The notes under the pieces are model-generated. The model was not told the origin of the DNA. It did no database searches and saw nothing but the letters and a program-made list of their open reading frames with translations. The translations under genes and the position numbers were made by a program. This document shows positions 54,501 through 61,370 of a stretch of DNA of 64,000 bases, piece after piece. This DNA comes from Diplonema papillatum (lineage: Eukaryota > Euglenozoa > Diplonemea > Diplonemida > Diplonemidae). The DNA lies in NCBI GenBank assembly GCA_030068145.1, contig JAPJBO010000419.1, positions 62,001-126,000 on the forward strand. The letters run 5' to 3'. Within the stretch, counting starts at the first letter, position 1. The number at the start of each line of letters is the position of its first letter.

Positions 54501-57371
54501 TTCTCCTGGGCCGGTTGGGAGGGCTGCGTCGGCGCCGGAACGGGAGCCGGCGGCTGGGGGGCAGAGAAGGGCGCCGGAGTATGGCCTGCCCCCGCGTGGT
54601 GAGACCCGAACGGGACGCGCGAGGCATCGACGAGGGGAGGCGGAGGCGGCACCTCCATGCCGCGCTGGACAGATGGACGCTGAGGGGCTGGGGGCGAGGA
54701 GCGTTCCACGAGCGCCAGCACCATCGCGGTGAGGCGCTCCACCTGGCTCTCCAGGCGCCGGATGTCGTCCGGGCGTTCCGCAAACGTCACCCGCCTCGCG
54801 GGTGTGTCCTGCACGTCGACCTGCAGGGCCCGGGCGACCTCTTCGTCCCCCTCCGGTGTTCCCGGGAGCGGAATCCCCGAGGGGGTGCGCGGAGCAGCAG
54901 CGGAAGACGAGGCGGCGGAGGGGTCGGCCGCGGCAGCAGCAGCAGAAGTGGCGGCAGTTGAGGCGGCGGCGGAGAAAGCGGCGTAATCCGCCGAGTCCGA
55001 GTGCGCGGCGTCAGCGGAGCGGCCAGGCAGCCGAGGGGAGGGGCCTTCGTGGTGGGCCGGCGACACTGAGCGTACCAGCTCCTCGAAGTCCGCAGGGGTG
55101 GCCGTGGGCGCGGACGCGCACGCCAACCAAGCCAACACCCACTGCGCCGTCCCGCTCGGCGGCTCCTCGCCCCCCAGGGCCCCTAACAGAGACCTCAGGT
55201 ACGCGTCCGCGGAAGCGCCGGCATCCCCCGCCAAACGGATAATCGGCCGTAGCCGACCATTGTCCGGACGAAAATGGAAAGCGGACGGAACTTGGAGCCC
55301 CGTCGCCTGCTTCACCCACTCCACCGCGGCCTCCCTGCTCCACTTCATCCCCTTTTGTTCTTCGCTTACACCACCGTGTGTTGTTTTCTCACTCAGGACT
55401 TTTGACGTTGTGTTTGTGTGATTTGTCGTGTAGGGGTAGACCCGCATGACCTCACGTCCGTTCAACACGTGGTTCGGTCGCTACAGCACTTGGGATCGCT
55501 TCTGTTCTTTGTCGGGCAGCATCGTCGAGCATTTCCTTTCAAGCTGGCGCTCATGTAAAAAAAAACCGCCTACCCTAATTAGAAATCCACAAATTGGATG
55601 ACCACTAATTACTGACCTCTCAATTCGAAGAATTGCGACGGTGGTGAAGGAGGAGGCAAGCTGGCTTGAATGTCTGAGCTCGATGGGCGAAACCGTTTCT
55701 TCCGGCTCGCTACGCAAGCCAAAACATTGATTACTAGCAATTAGAACACTGGGGAAAATTTAAATAATCCATCCACCAATTAGATGACCACTTAATGGAG
55801 GACCACACGGTATATGACCACTAACTAGAGTTCGACCACTAATTAGAGTGCTGCGTGTAAAAAGCTTCGGTACGACAGGGCGATTACCGCAAAATCGATC
55901 AAGGGAAGCGGGCCCGAATCGTTCCCTTCCAACCTTGCTTCCGAAGCAAGCGGACTTAAAACACTCAGGGCTTGCGCGCCCAATACCTCTTGTCTCTCAG
56001 TAGGTCCTCACTCGACCCCCCCAGACGCACCGAAGGTGCTCAAACAAGTTTGCCAGAAAAGAAGCTCGGAGGAGGCTAAAGAAGCTCTAAGAGAACCCAT
56101 TTAACAACGGGTCACACATGGAGACCCTAAAACTCCGGAACTTCGAAGCGGGCTTTTAACTCTCGAAAAGAGGGTGCACACTTGTTGGTGAGCGCGGTGA
56201 TGACAGCGCGAAGGTCGTCTGGTTTGACGTCGCCGGCTACGAGCGCGTCACTTACCTGCTCCGTGCTCTCGTACTTCTTGCCGGAGAGCTCGATCGACTT
56301 CCCCGGCTCGGTGAAGACGATGGACCGCAGGTAGTCCAGCAGCGGGTTCTTCGCGACGTTCTCCTTGTCGACCGGGCACCACGCCAAGGAGAATTTCCGC
56401 TCGACCTCCTCGGCGGTGTCTTCCATGTAGATCGCGGAGTTCGGGTCGGACTTCGACATCTTAGCCTGCCCTTCGAGCAGCCCGTACATCATGTGGTGCG
56501 AGAGGATGACAGGCTTCTGCTTCTTCCCGGCTGCGGAGCAGTAGTCCCGAGCGAGCATGTTCACTTTCCGTTGGTCGACACCCAGTTGGCAGACGTCGGC
56601 TCGCAGGAAGAAAACGTCGGTGCACTGCATCAGGGGGTACAGAATCTGAGCGCAGGAGAGGGTCCCCTCGGACCTGCCCATGATCTGGCAGCACTTCATG
56701 ATCCGGGCGAGGGAGAAAACGCGCGCGATGTCGAGCATCTGCGTCCAGTACTGGTCCGCCTTCTTGTTGATCTCCTGCGACGACCAGATGAACTGCACGT
56801 TTTCAAGGTTCATCCCGGCGGCCGTCCACACCTCGATCAGGTACTCCCCGACTTTTTGGATCTTCGCGAGGGACCCGCCCATCTTGTCGTTCATCAGCGC
56901 GAACCAATCGGCCACCCAGAACACGAAGGTGCCGCCGACGGCTGTGCACTTGTTCACGTTGATCGTCTTGAGGACCCCCTGGGCGATGTGCATGCGCCCG
57001 GACGGCTCGAACCCGTCGTAGAACCGGATGCCCGTCTGCTTCTTCGAGAGCAGGACTGCTAGTTCTTCATCTTCCTGGCACTCTTCCCCGACCGAACGCA
57101 GCAGGCGGAAGCGTTCGTCCCGCGGCGCCGGCGCGGCCTGTTCCTTCGGCTTCGCCGCGGCTGCTTCTTTTCCCGCGGCTTGCTGCTTTTCTCCCGCCTG
57201 CTCCTTCCCTGCGGTCTGTTGCTTTCCTTTCGGAGCCTTCTCCGCGGCCCCTCCGATCTCGGCCAGGCGCGCCCGCTTGTCGGCGAGTTCCTTCTCCATT
57301 TCCCGGATGCTGACCCTAAGGCGCTCCATCTCCGTGCCCCCCAACCCCGGCTTCACCGAGAAGCTCGCCAT
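39149..57371 (-). CDS. Double-length tyrosyl-tRNA synthetase (active module plus pseudo-module), four exons inferred
   Basis: Joined exons 57371-56182, 44007-43565, 42952-42773 and 39582-39149 give 2247 bases, 748 codons plus stop, with matching phases (2, 1, 1) at every junction. Class I enzyme charging tRNA-Tyr in translation. Residues 1-90: Met, a coiled-coil and a Lys/Gln/Ala-rich linker. Residues 115-397: a complete eukaryotic TyrRS with HIGH-type PSGRMHIAQG (123-132) and KMSKS (304-308). Residues 398-420 (YLEPVRKHFEEDPKAKE) finish its anticodon domain. From about 440 a second TyrRS fold follows, with PSARLSLNAP at the HIGH position (450-459), KFPET at the KMSKS position (632-636) and a C-terminal DLKAAVQTLLKSV anticodon-domain helix. 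Such asymmetric pseudo-dimers are known from trypanosomatid TyrRS. Without splicing at 56181 the first module reads on for 17 residues to a stop at 56127, so a single-module product is the alternative. Confidence 0.65.
39893..41937. repeat. Minisatellite with 217-bp higher-order repeat
   Basis: About 2 kb of 21-22-bp monomers, consensus near CCCTCAATGAGGGAGTGGGA, with variants GGACTCC, GGACCCC, GAGGAAGTGG and AAAGCGGAAG. The rare AAAGCGG variant recurs at 40552, 40660, 40769, 40877, 40986, 41094, 41203, 41311 and 41420, alternating 108 and 109 bp. This is a higher-order unit of about 217 bp made of two five-monomer halves. CTCCCTCAATGAGGGAG is an imperfect palindrome, so the array can form hairpins. 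Frames through it are not proteins. Confidence 0.95.
42605..42762 (+). repeat. Dispersed repeat G, compact copy
   Basis: About 158 bp: GTGCCGGTGGATCGTTGTCC, CCCCGAAACACGCC, TTTTTAGCCTGCACA, GGGCAATCGCAAGA and TTAGTACTAAAAG. Copies at 37965-38620 and, inverted, 63285-63435. Confidence 0.75.
42773..42952 (-). CDS. TyrRS exon 3 (pseudo-module middle)
   Basis: 180 bases between acceptor AACCGCAG and donor GTGTGCTC, phase 1 at both ends. Reads RDTKVSDLGKALGRDFSTGE, ASWVISSLMLMEDIAVSQAG and LKLYDGVAAMA. It aligns with the LARIMKCCQIMGRSEG to DQRKVNMLAR stretch of the first module. Confidence 0.75.
43565..44007 (-). CDS. TyrRS exon 2 (end of module 1, start of pseudo-module)
   Basis: The acceptor CCCTCCACAG ends at 44008. 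The exon's first G completes a Lys codon left by exon 1, then 147 codons run to donor GTGTGTGC at 43564. It reads YLEPVRKHFEEDPKAKEILA (end of a TyrRS anticodon domain), a charged linker, then PSARLSLNAPLKTAV, VRVLLQDWTGYALN and APDKYWIAVINF. These match EPSGRMHIAQGVLK, FVFWVADWFALM and ADQYWTQMLDIA of module 1. A short duplicate of the exon end and donor lies just downstream (43480-43500). Confidence 0.8.
44014..46570. other. Intronic sequence with a 48-bp tandem duplication
   Basis: 44715-44759 and 44763-44806 are near-identical (GGTCGACATGACAACTCGGA, CGACTCCGCCAC), each after AATAGTTTG. Frames at 45.5-45.9 kb on both strands have no motif. Nothing else recognised. Confidence 0.5.
46571..46886 (-). 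mobile_element. Short non-autonomous relative of the tyrosine-recombinase element
   Basis: About 316 bp. Starts AGGGTAGGCGGTTTTTT then ACATCAGCGCCAGCTTGAAA, keeps GGGATCCCAAGTGCTG, CATGCGGGTCTACCCC and CCTGAGTGAGAAAACAAC, and ends GTCGAAGCAGCTACGTCGAG with TATTTTTTTTT. Both termini match the full element at 52.56-55.58 kb, including the AGGGTAGGCGG just outside its T tract. No coding capacity. Confidence 0.9.
46974..47050. repeat. 11-bp TGCCGGGTTTG tandem repeat
   Basis: About seven units (TGCCGGGTTTG or TACCGGGTTTG), ending in a G run. A shorter direct copy is at 51310-51345. Confidence 0.95.
47430..50475 (-). CDS. Unrecognised ~1000-aa protein, probable transposase of the surrounding element
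   Basis: Two overlapping minus-strand frames. The first runs 50475 (ATG) to 49531, the second 49769 to 47430 with no ATG at its start. A 40-base GTAAAAG...CTGCAG intron (49742-49703, pyrimidine-rich before the AG) joins them in phase, giving 1001 aa. The N-terminus has a Lys/Pro/Gly-rich AT-hook-like stretch (PAKPGRKPAGRPSKPAGK). The middle has VALQYDTVPLDKGSQWHGGH and FCMIHVDRAAAVSG followed by HRMHRLCVGIAKSLA. These contexts recall the first and second Asp of RNase H-fold transposases and the later CxxH-like helix, but I cannot assign a superfamily. The C-terminus is basic and helical, then SWTKAKLVKHIREAD (SAP-like spacing) and an acidic tail. It is the longest frame in the window and has no counterpart elsewhere in it. 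Confidence 0.6.
51388..52555. other. Intronic, mostly unassigned
   Basis: A 138-codon minus-strand frame (51902-52318) has no motif or nearby ATG context I trust. 52490-52503 holds an inverted AAAAAAAAACTTTT like the flanks of the 4.4-kb element, and 52538-52563 holds ACGCGCGCGCGGACATGGGC as at 46890-46930. Confidence 0.45.
52942..53918 (-). pseudogene. Tyrosine recombinase, one-base frameshift near the C-terminus
   Basis: The core-binding part reads NSYIGDALALSTRRGVHSVY. The catalytic part has AWQGAARVDDVL (first Arg), TGHSLRRG (His-x-x-Arg) and SRHATQDALVRYL (third-box His and the nucleophile Tyr). That is the full tyrosine-recombinase set apart from the less visible Lys. The frame with HSLRR stops a few codons later at 53076. 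The His...Tyr segment lies in the next frame to 52942, offset by one base at a run of five C (53094-53098, plus strand). Either a real inactivating deletion or a homopolymer sequencing error. The N-terminal part overlaps the preceding ORF, so the true start is unknown. Confidence 0.75.
53891..55447 (-). CDS. Tyrosine-recombinase element ORF1 (Gag-like or accessory)
   Basis: About 518 aa from the ATG at 55447; a GTG lies seven codons upstream. The N-terminus (WSREAAVEWVKQATG, FHFRPDNGRL) is also present in the 14.7-kb fragment. The middle is very rich in Ala, Ser and Pro, with a probable coiled-coil (DDIRRLESQVERLTAMV). The C-terminal third is helical (GPVEKSLLLVHIRDIFAEVL, LLHHLSCILHLMDD) and ends Lys/Arg-rich. 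There is no zinc knuckle or protease motif. Position and composition suit a structural or nucleic-acid-binding protein ahead of the recombinase. It overlaps the recombinase frame. Confidence 0.65.
   Translation of the reverse strand: MRVYPYTTNHTNTTSKVLSEKTTHGGVSEEQKGMKWSREAAVEWVKQATGLQVPSAFHFRPDNGRLRPIIRLAGDAGASADAYLRSLLGALGGEEPPSGTAQWVLAWLACASAPTATPADFEELVRSVSPAHHEGPSPRLPGRSADAAHSDSADYAAFSAAASTAATSAAAAAADPSAASSSAAAPRTPSGIPLPGTPEGDEEVARALQVDVQDTPARRVTFAERPDDIRRLESQVERLTAMVLALVERSSPPAPQRPSVQRGMEVPPPPPLVDASRVPFGSHHAGAGHTPAPFSAPQPPAPVPAPTQPSQPAQENPFAGQHFSAPSQTEVFQQDPLDALERGSVQSQPALITPGPGLLDPRVWLSYGPVEKSLLLVHIRDIFAEVLNGSQALANDGQHLLHHLSCILHLMDDTSDQEGMVRLAESTLHRMVVLKTALKAGWSVAADLQKGYHEEDEVPAYLRRGFQAMRKADEQPAKPARSRGSGLQPTRRAAPPHSAAPPPQADGARAGSRRKGSR
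55584..56126. other. Intronic sequence with degenerate GACCACTAATTAG motifs
   Basis: Variants of GACCACTAATTAG(A) occur at about 55596, 55784, 55815 and 55836, with related CCAATTAGATGACC near 55776. The rest is unassigned. Confidence 0.55.
56182..57371 (-). CDS. TyrRS exon 1 (catalytic module)
   Basis: Starts at the ATG at 57371 (MASFSVKPG); GTG at 57383 is ignored. 396 codons plus two bases. Complete Rossmann catalytic domain: IRFYDGFEPSGRMHIAQG, FVFWVADWFALMNDKMGG, WSSQEINKKADQYWTQM, FLRADVCQLGVDQRKVNML (tyrosine and tRNA acceptor region) and QAKMSKSDPNSAIYMED. Then the C-terminal domain up to ALTNK. The first 40 residues (MERLRVSIREMEKELADKR) form a coiled-coil. Confidence 0.9.
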
Positions 57372-57420
57372 GCTCCCCCGCACAACGCGCGCGCCGATTC
57401 GGATCCCCCGCTGAAACGTG

Positions 57421-58790
57421 GTCGGTTCCTTTTTTGTTTAGTGCTGCTGGGTGTGTCGTGTTGGAAAGAACTTGTTGTTTTTACGTCAGATAAGGCACTC
57501 TTTTTCGGGGTTTCTTGGTTCTCCAGCATGCTGCGAGAAGCTACACGCGCTGATACGGATCCCCGAAGTAGACGAAGTAGTCTTTTTCCTGTTCCATCCT
57601 CCCCGCCACCTGTTGCATCTCTGCAGGTTGTTCCTTCCCTGCGGCTTGTTGCTTCCCTGTGCTTCTTCCCTGCGCTTCTTCCCTGCGGTCTGTTGCTTTC
57701 CTTTCGGAGCCTTCTCCGTGGCCCCTCCGATCTCGGCCAGGCGCGCCCGCTTGTCGGCGAGTTCCTTCTCCATTTCCCGGATGCTGACCCTAAGGCGCTC
57801 CATCTCCGTGCCCCCCAACCCCGGCTTCACCGAGAAGCTCGCCATGCTCCCCTGCACAACGCGCGCGCCGATTCGGATCCCCCGCTGAAACGTGGTCGGT
57901 TCCTTTTTTGTTTAGTGCTGCTGGGTGTGTCGTGTTGGAAAGAACTTGTTGTTTTTACGTCAGATAAGGCACTCTTTTTCGGGGTTTCTTGGTTCTCCAG
58001 CATGCTGCGAGAAGCTACACGCGCTGATACGGATCCCCGAAGTAGACGAAGTAGTCTTTTTCCTGTTCCATCCTCCCCGCCACCTGTTGCATCTCTGCAG
58101 GTTGTTCCTTCCCTGCGGCTTGTTGCTTCCCTGCGCTTCTTCCCTGCAGTCTGTTGCCTTCCTTTCGGAGCCTTTTCCGCGGCCCCTCCGATCTCGGCCA
58201 GGCGTGCCCGCTTGTCGGCGAGCTCCTTCTCCATTTCCCGGATGCTGACCTCAAGGCGCTTCATCTCCGTGCCCCCCAATCCCGGCTATACCGAGAGAAG
58301 CTCGCCATGCTCCCCCGCACAACGCGCGCGCCGATTCGGATCCCCCGCTGAAACGTGGTCGGTTCCTTTTTTGTTTAGTGCTGCTGGGTGTGTCGTGTTG
58401 GAAAGAACTTGTTTTTACATTTTCGGGTTTTCTTGGTGCTCTAGAGTCCCGCCGGCGATCGATTGTGGCTCAGCATGCTGCAAGAAGCTACATGCGCTGA
58501 TACAGTAGACGGAGCAGTCTGGTTCCATCCTCCCCGCCACCTGTTGCATCCCTGCAGCTTGGTTTTCCCCTGCAGCTCGTTGCTTTCCTCCCGTGTGTTC
58601 CTTCCCTGCGGTTTGCTTCTTCCCTGCAGTCTGCTGCTTTCTTTTCGGAGCGGCCCCTCCGATCTCGGCCAGGCGCGCCCGCTTGTCGGCAAGTTCCTTC
58701 TCCATTTCCCGGATGCTGACCCTAAGGCGCTCCATCTGCGTGCCTCAATCCCGGCTTTACCGAGAAGCTCGCCATGCTCCCCCGTGTCTT
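57421..58790 (-). repeat. Three partial tandem copies of the TyrRS 5' end
   Basis: Units 57421-57894 (474 bp), 57895-58357 (463 bp) and 58358 to about 58790 each contain the start codon context, MASFSVKPGLGG-type N-terminus (frameshifted in the outer copies) and the coiled-coil MERLRVSIREMEKELADKR, followed by part of the Lys/Gln linker. They then fuse to a shared spacer with CGTGGTCGGTTCCTTTTTTG and GTGTCGTGTTGGAAAGAACT. No catalytic domain. The junctions are clean, so the array arose by tandem duplication of start-proximal sequence. It could supply alternative promoters or short upstream frames, or simply be decaying. Confidence 0.9.
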
Positions 58791-59110
58791 CGACTCTCCG
58801 GATTGCACAAAGCCCGGTCAAGCTGTGTACATAAGAAACGTGCAATCTACAACTCCATCGACAACCGGCCAACTGCAACCGCCAAGCCGGGTAAGTATAG
58901 AGAGTGGCTTGGGAGGCAGTGTCGAATCCTGAACGTACTGATTTCAGCACGTTAATTTTAGCGTTATTTTCTTAGTTTCTTTTTGTACACATGCTGGATC
59001 AGTACGTGTGCACGTGCTGAAATCAGTACGTTATCAGCACGTACTATCTTTTCTGCAGATTCATCTGGGGAATCAACTGCAGTACCGGGGATTCCGGTCG
59101 GCAGATCCTG
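58791..59110. other. Upstream of the TyrRS 5' array, nothing recognised
   Basis: Several short GTACTGATTTCAGCACGT-type inverted motifs (58935-59045), otherwise nothing I can name. Confidence 0.4.
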
Positions 59111-59112
59111 CT

Positions 59113-59270
59113 GTTGCTTACCACCGCGGCATTGGAGGGTTGAGGCCGGAGAGGAGGCAGAGGCAAAGACATGCAACACTGGCAGGTGAGCCCCCTGTGC
59201 TCTATTTCTTTTTTGTCTGACCCTACGTACTGATTTTCAGTAGGTATTTAGCTCCAAGGCAATCGAGCTG
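59113..59270 (+). repeat. Direct repeat pair, copy 1 (about 155 bp)
   Basis: Matches 60117-60262 in order and orientation: TTACCACCGCGGCATTGGAG, GAGGAGGCAGAGGCAAAGAC, ATGCAACACTGGCA and TACTGATTTTCAGTAGGTAT. The second copy lacks about 10 bp. The spacing is about 1 kb. Confidence 0.9.
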
Positions 59271-59894
59271 CGTAAGCCCTGATCATCGCCGAAAGTGTCT
59301 TTTTTACTTCCGAACCCCAACAAACCGATGGTTGCTCCGGCCCAGCGCTCCTCTGGGCGGGTCTCCCGCCTCTACGCGAATGGTGGCCTTGCCAGCTGGT
59401 GAGCGGAGAACGGGTTGCCCACCCACGAGAAATGAAGGTGGAAGCACGAAGGGTGCTCGAAGCGCCCTCTGGTCTTACGAGCAACCGAAATACGAAGAAG
59501 AGATGGGTGAAGGCGCCCTGGGGCGGGTTCTTATACGGATTCTCTACATGTCACGCCGGAGGTTCCGGGAAACATTCGGCATCGTAAGTGCTGGTTCTAG
59601 CGCGGTTTCGGTTTCTGAAGGAGAGTAGGGCGGGGGCTACGTGATCGGAAGTGCGCCCTATTTTTTTTTTTTTTTTTTTCGTGAGTGAATTTCTGACAGG
59701 CGCATTAGCTTGGTCTCCGGCCCATTTTCCAAATTTGGACCACTGACGGCTTTTTGCGTCCCTACTCAGGAATGGGCTCAACACAGCGCGACGCACGACA
59801 ATGCTGGACCCTGAGTGCCTCGGATTGCCCTCTGCCGGGGGCCTGGGCGATGGTGCGCCTTTTTTTCGTTCGTACCAAGGTAGTAACAACTAAT

Positions 59895-59976
59895 TGTAAA
59901 CACGAAAGAGAACGCTGGCAGCGTGTTTCACTTACTATCACTCTAACAGGCTAATCCTCCCCCGGCACGTACAAAC
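59895..59976 (+). repeat. Short dispersed element A (copy 3, internally shortened)
   Basis: ACGAAAGAGAACGCTGGCAG, then directly TTACTATCACTCTAACAGGC and TAATCCTCCCCCGGCACGTA. The left stem arm is deleted. Confidence 0.75.
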
Positions 59977-60116
59977 AAAAAAATTCCTTTTCCCCCGCCG
60001 GCTTTTCCAAATTTGGACTGACAGTCCAAATGTGGATATAGAAGCTAATCCTTTGGAGTGAAAGCCCAGGATACTGGTGCACAGAGGTTCCTGGGGTTCG
60101 CAGATCTTGACCGCGC

Positions 60117-60262
60117 TTACCACCGCGACACTGGAGGGTTGAGGCCGGAGAGGAGGCAGAGGCAAAGACATGCAACACTGGCACTATGCTCTGTTTCTTT
60201 TTGCCTGACCCTACATACTGATTTTCAGTAGGTATTTAGCTCCAAGACAAAAGAGCTGCCCT
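60117..60262 (+). repeat. Direct repeat pair, copy 2
   Basis: See 59113-59270. Preceded by GAGGTTCCTGGGGTTCGCAG, which is also near 36850. Confidence 0.9.
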
Positions 60263-60299
60263 GTTACACGGTGAGACAGCCAAGTTTTAAGGATTGGAA

Positions 60300-60560
60300 G
60301 ATAGAAAGAGGAGGTGGGCACGGGGTGGTTCTGGGGGCGTTTGGTCTCCGTGTCGTTTTGGTTGCTCGGGGCGGAGCTGGCACACGTCCAACTTTGTCCG
60401 AAATACCCGCGGCTTGCCTCACACTTGTTAGGCCCGCCCTCCACGCGTACCGTAAAAACCACCCCCCCCCACCTATCTTTCTCGGAAACGCTGCGTTTTG
60501 CGTTTTTCCGGTTTGTGGATTTAGACCGTCGGTCTTCATCTGCAACGTAAACTGATCCCC
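60300..60560. repeat. Dispersed repeat D (copy 2, uninterrupted)
   Basis: Carries the whole series that is split at 36.85-37.37 kb: GGGGCGGAGCTGGCA, CACCTATC, GGAAACGCTGCGTTTTGC, CCGGTTTGTGGATT, GACCGTCGGTCT and CTGCAACGT. Confidence 0.7.
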
Positions 60561-61142
60561 TGGTGATAGTTCGCTTGAAAATCCGGGGGGAAAATCTTAG
60601 TTTCGTGTTCAGGGGGGGGAATGTTTCTTGGGTGGGGTTCAAGTCTTCTTGTACTGGCAATTATTTGGGTTGATTGCGGTCGCTGTTCCCGAAATGTCTC
60701 CTTCTCGGAACAGCAGGACTACCAGGTAGTAGTAGTAGTCTTTGAACTTGACACGCAGCAATCATCCGTGACGATAGCCTGCACAAGCCGCCGCACTATA
60801 TTCTTTTGACACGTCTCGTGTCATGATTCTGCCCCGCACACCATCTGTCTCGGTGCGCGTTTCACGTCCGCTGCAAAGTAGTAGATAATAATTGTCGAGC
60901 TGCCGAAACAGAGGACACGAACGGCACTTGTAAGGTAGATCCCCATCCTGCTGTTCCCACCCTGTGCTGTCTGGCACCGCGGGAACCTAGTCCCAGTAGC
61001 TTTGGATCTCCCCCTCAGGCTTTCAACCCTTGAGGATGTACTCCTCCTTTTGAATCTACAATCCTCTCTTTTGGGGCAGCGCACGTCTGAGCTCTCCCTC
61101 AAAAGACGGCATTGTTGACAGAAGCGGGCTCGAAAGGCGCCA

Positions 61143-61370
61143 GAAAATACTCGAGGGACTGCCTTGTGCTCATTTCGAAGGAGGCTAGAGGGGGAGAAAA
61201 CAGTGCAACTACAAAGTGGGTCTTTTTTGTTGAACGCTTACGCCCGCCACAGAACCCAGATTTTCCTGTGTTTCGTGTGGGCTACGGCACATTTACCTCC
61301 GTTGATCTTTTGCAGCTGGCAGCCTCCTCAAGTATTTCCTACAAAGCAGGTGCTTATACAAAAAAAGAAA
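61143..61370 (+). mobile_element. Short element C (copy 2)
   Basis: AAAATACTCGAGGGACTGCC at the left, GCAGGTGCTTATACAAAAAA at the right. About 85% like the inverted copy at 37078-37313 by eye. No coding capacity. Confidence 0.85.

Larger units (their letters stand above)
52556..55583 (-). mobile_element. Tyrosine-recombinase mobile element (Crypton- or DIRS-like)
   Basis: About 3.0 kb. Read on the minus strand it begins AGGGTAGGCGG, a T run and ACATGAGCGCCAGCTTGAAA, and ends GTCGAAGCAGCTACGTCGAG with TATTTTTTTT. It encodes a ~520-aa first protein and an overlapping tyrosine recombinase. No reverse transcriptase, RNase H or methyltransferase is present, so it is either a Crypton-type DNA element or an internally deleted DIRS-type retroelement. 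Several shorter relatives in the window share its ends. It sits in the proposed TyrRS intron 1. Confidence 0.75.
44008..56181 (-). other. TyrRS intron 1 (about 12.2 kb), hosting two mobile elements
   Basis: Donor GTGTGCACCC at 56181, acceptor CTCCACAG at 44008. The Lys codon split here joins TNK to YLEPVR, exactly where TyrRS proteins continue from the last helix (ALNK-x-LxPVR). Inside are the tyrosine-recombinase element, the 4.4-kb unknown element, a short non-autonomous element and unique sequence. An extreme size for a protist intron, but it follows if the two modules are one gene. Confidence 0.5.

Noticed and set aside
52953..54961. Long plus-strand frames over the recombinase element
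   Set aside because: Antisense shadows of GC-rich ORF1 and the recombinase; no recognisable residues.
56127..56181. Stop at 56127 as the only end of the TyrRS gene
   Set aside because: Not fully excluded. The GTGTGC donor, phase match and exact continuation of the anticodon-domain helix by the exon at 44007 favour splicing. The read-through form is kept as an alternative product.
57180..58508. 442-codon plus-strand frame across the TyrRS 5' copies
   Set aside because: Antisense to the repeated N-terminal coding region. Its internal repeats mirror the tandem duplication and it has no motif.
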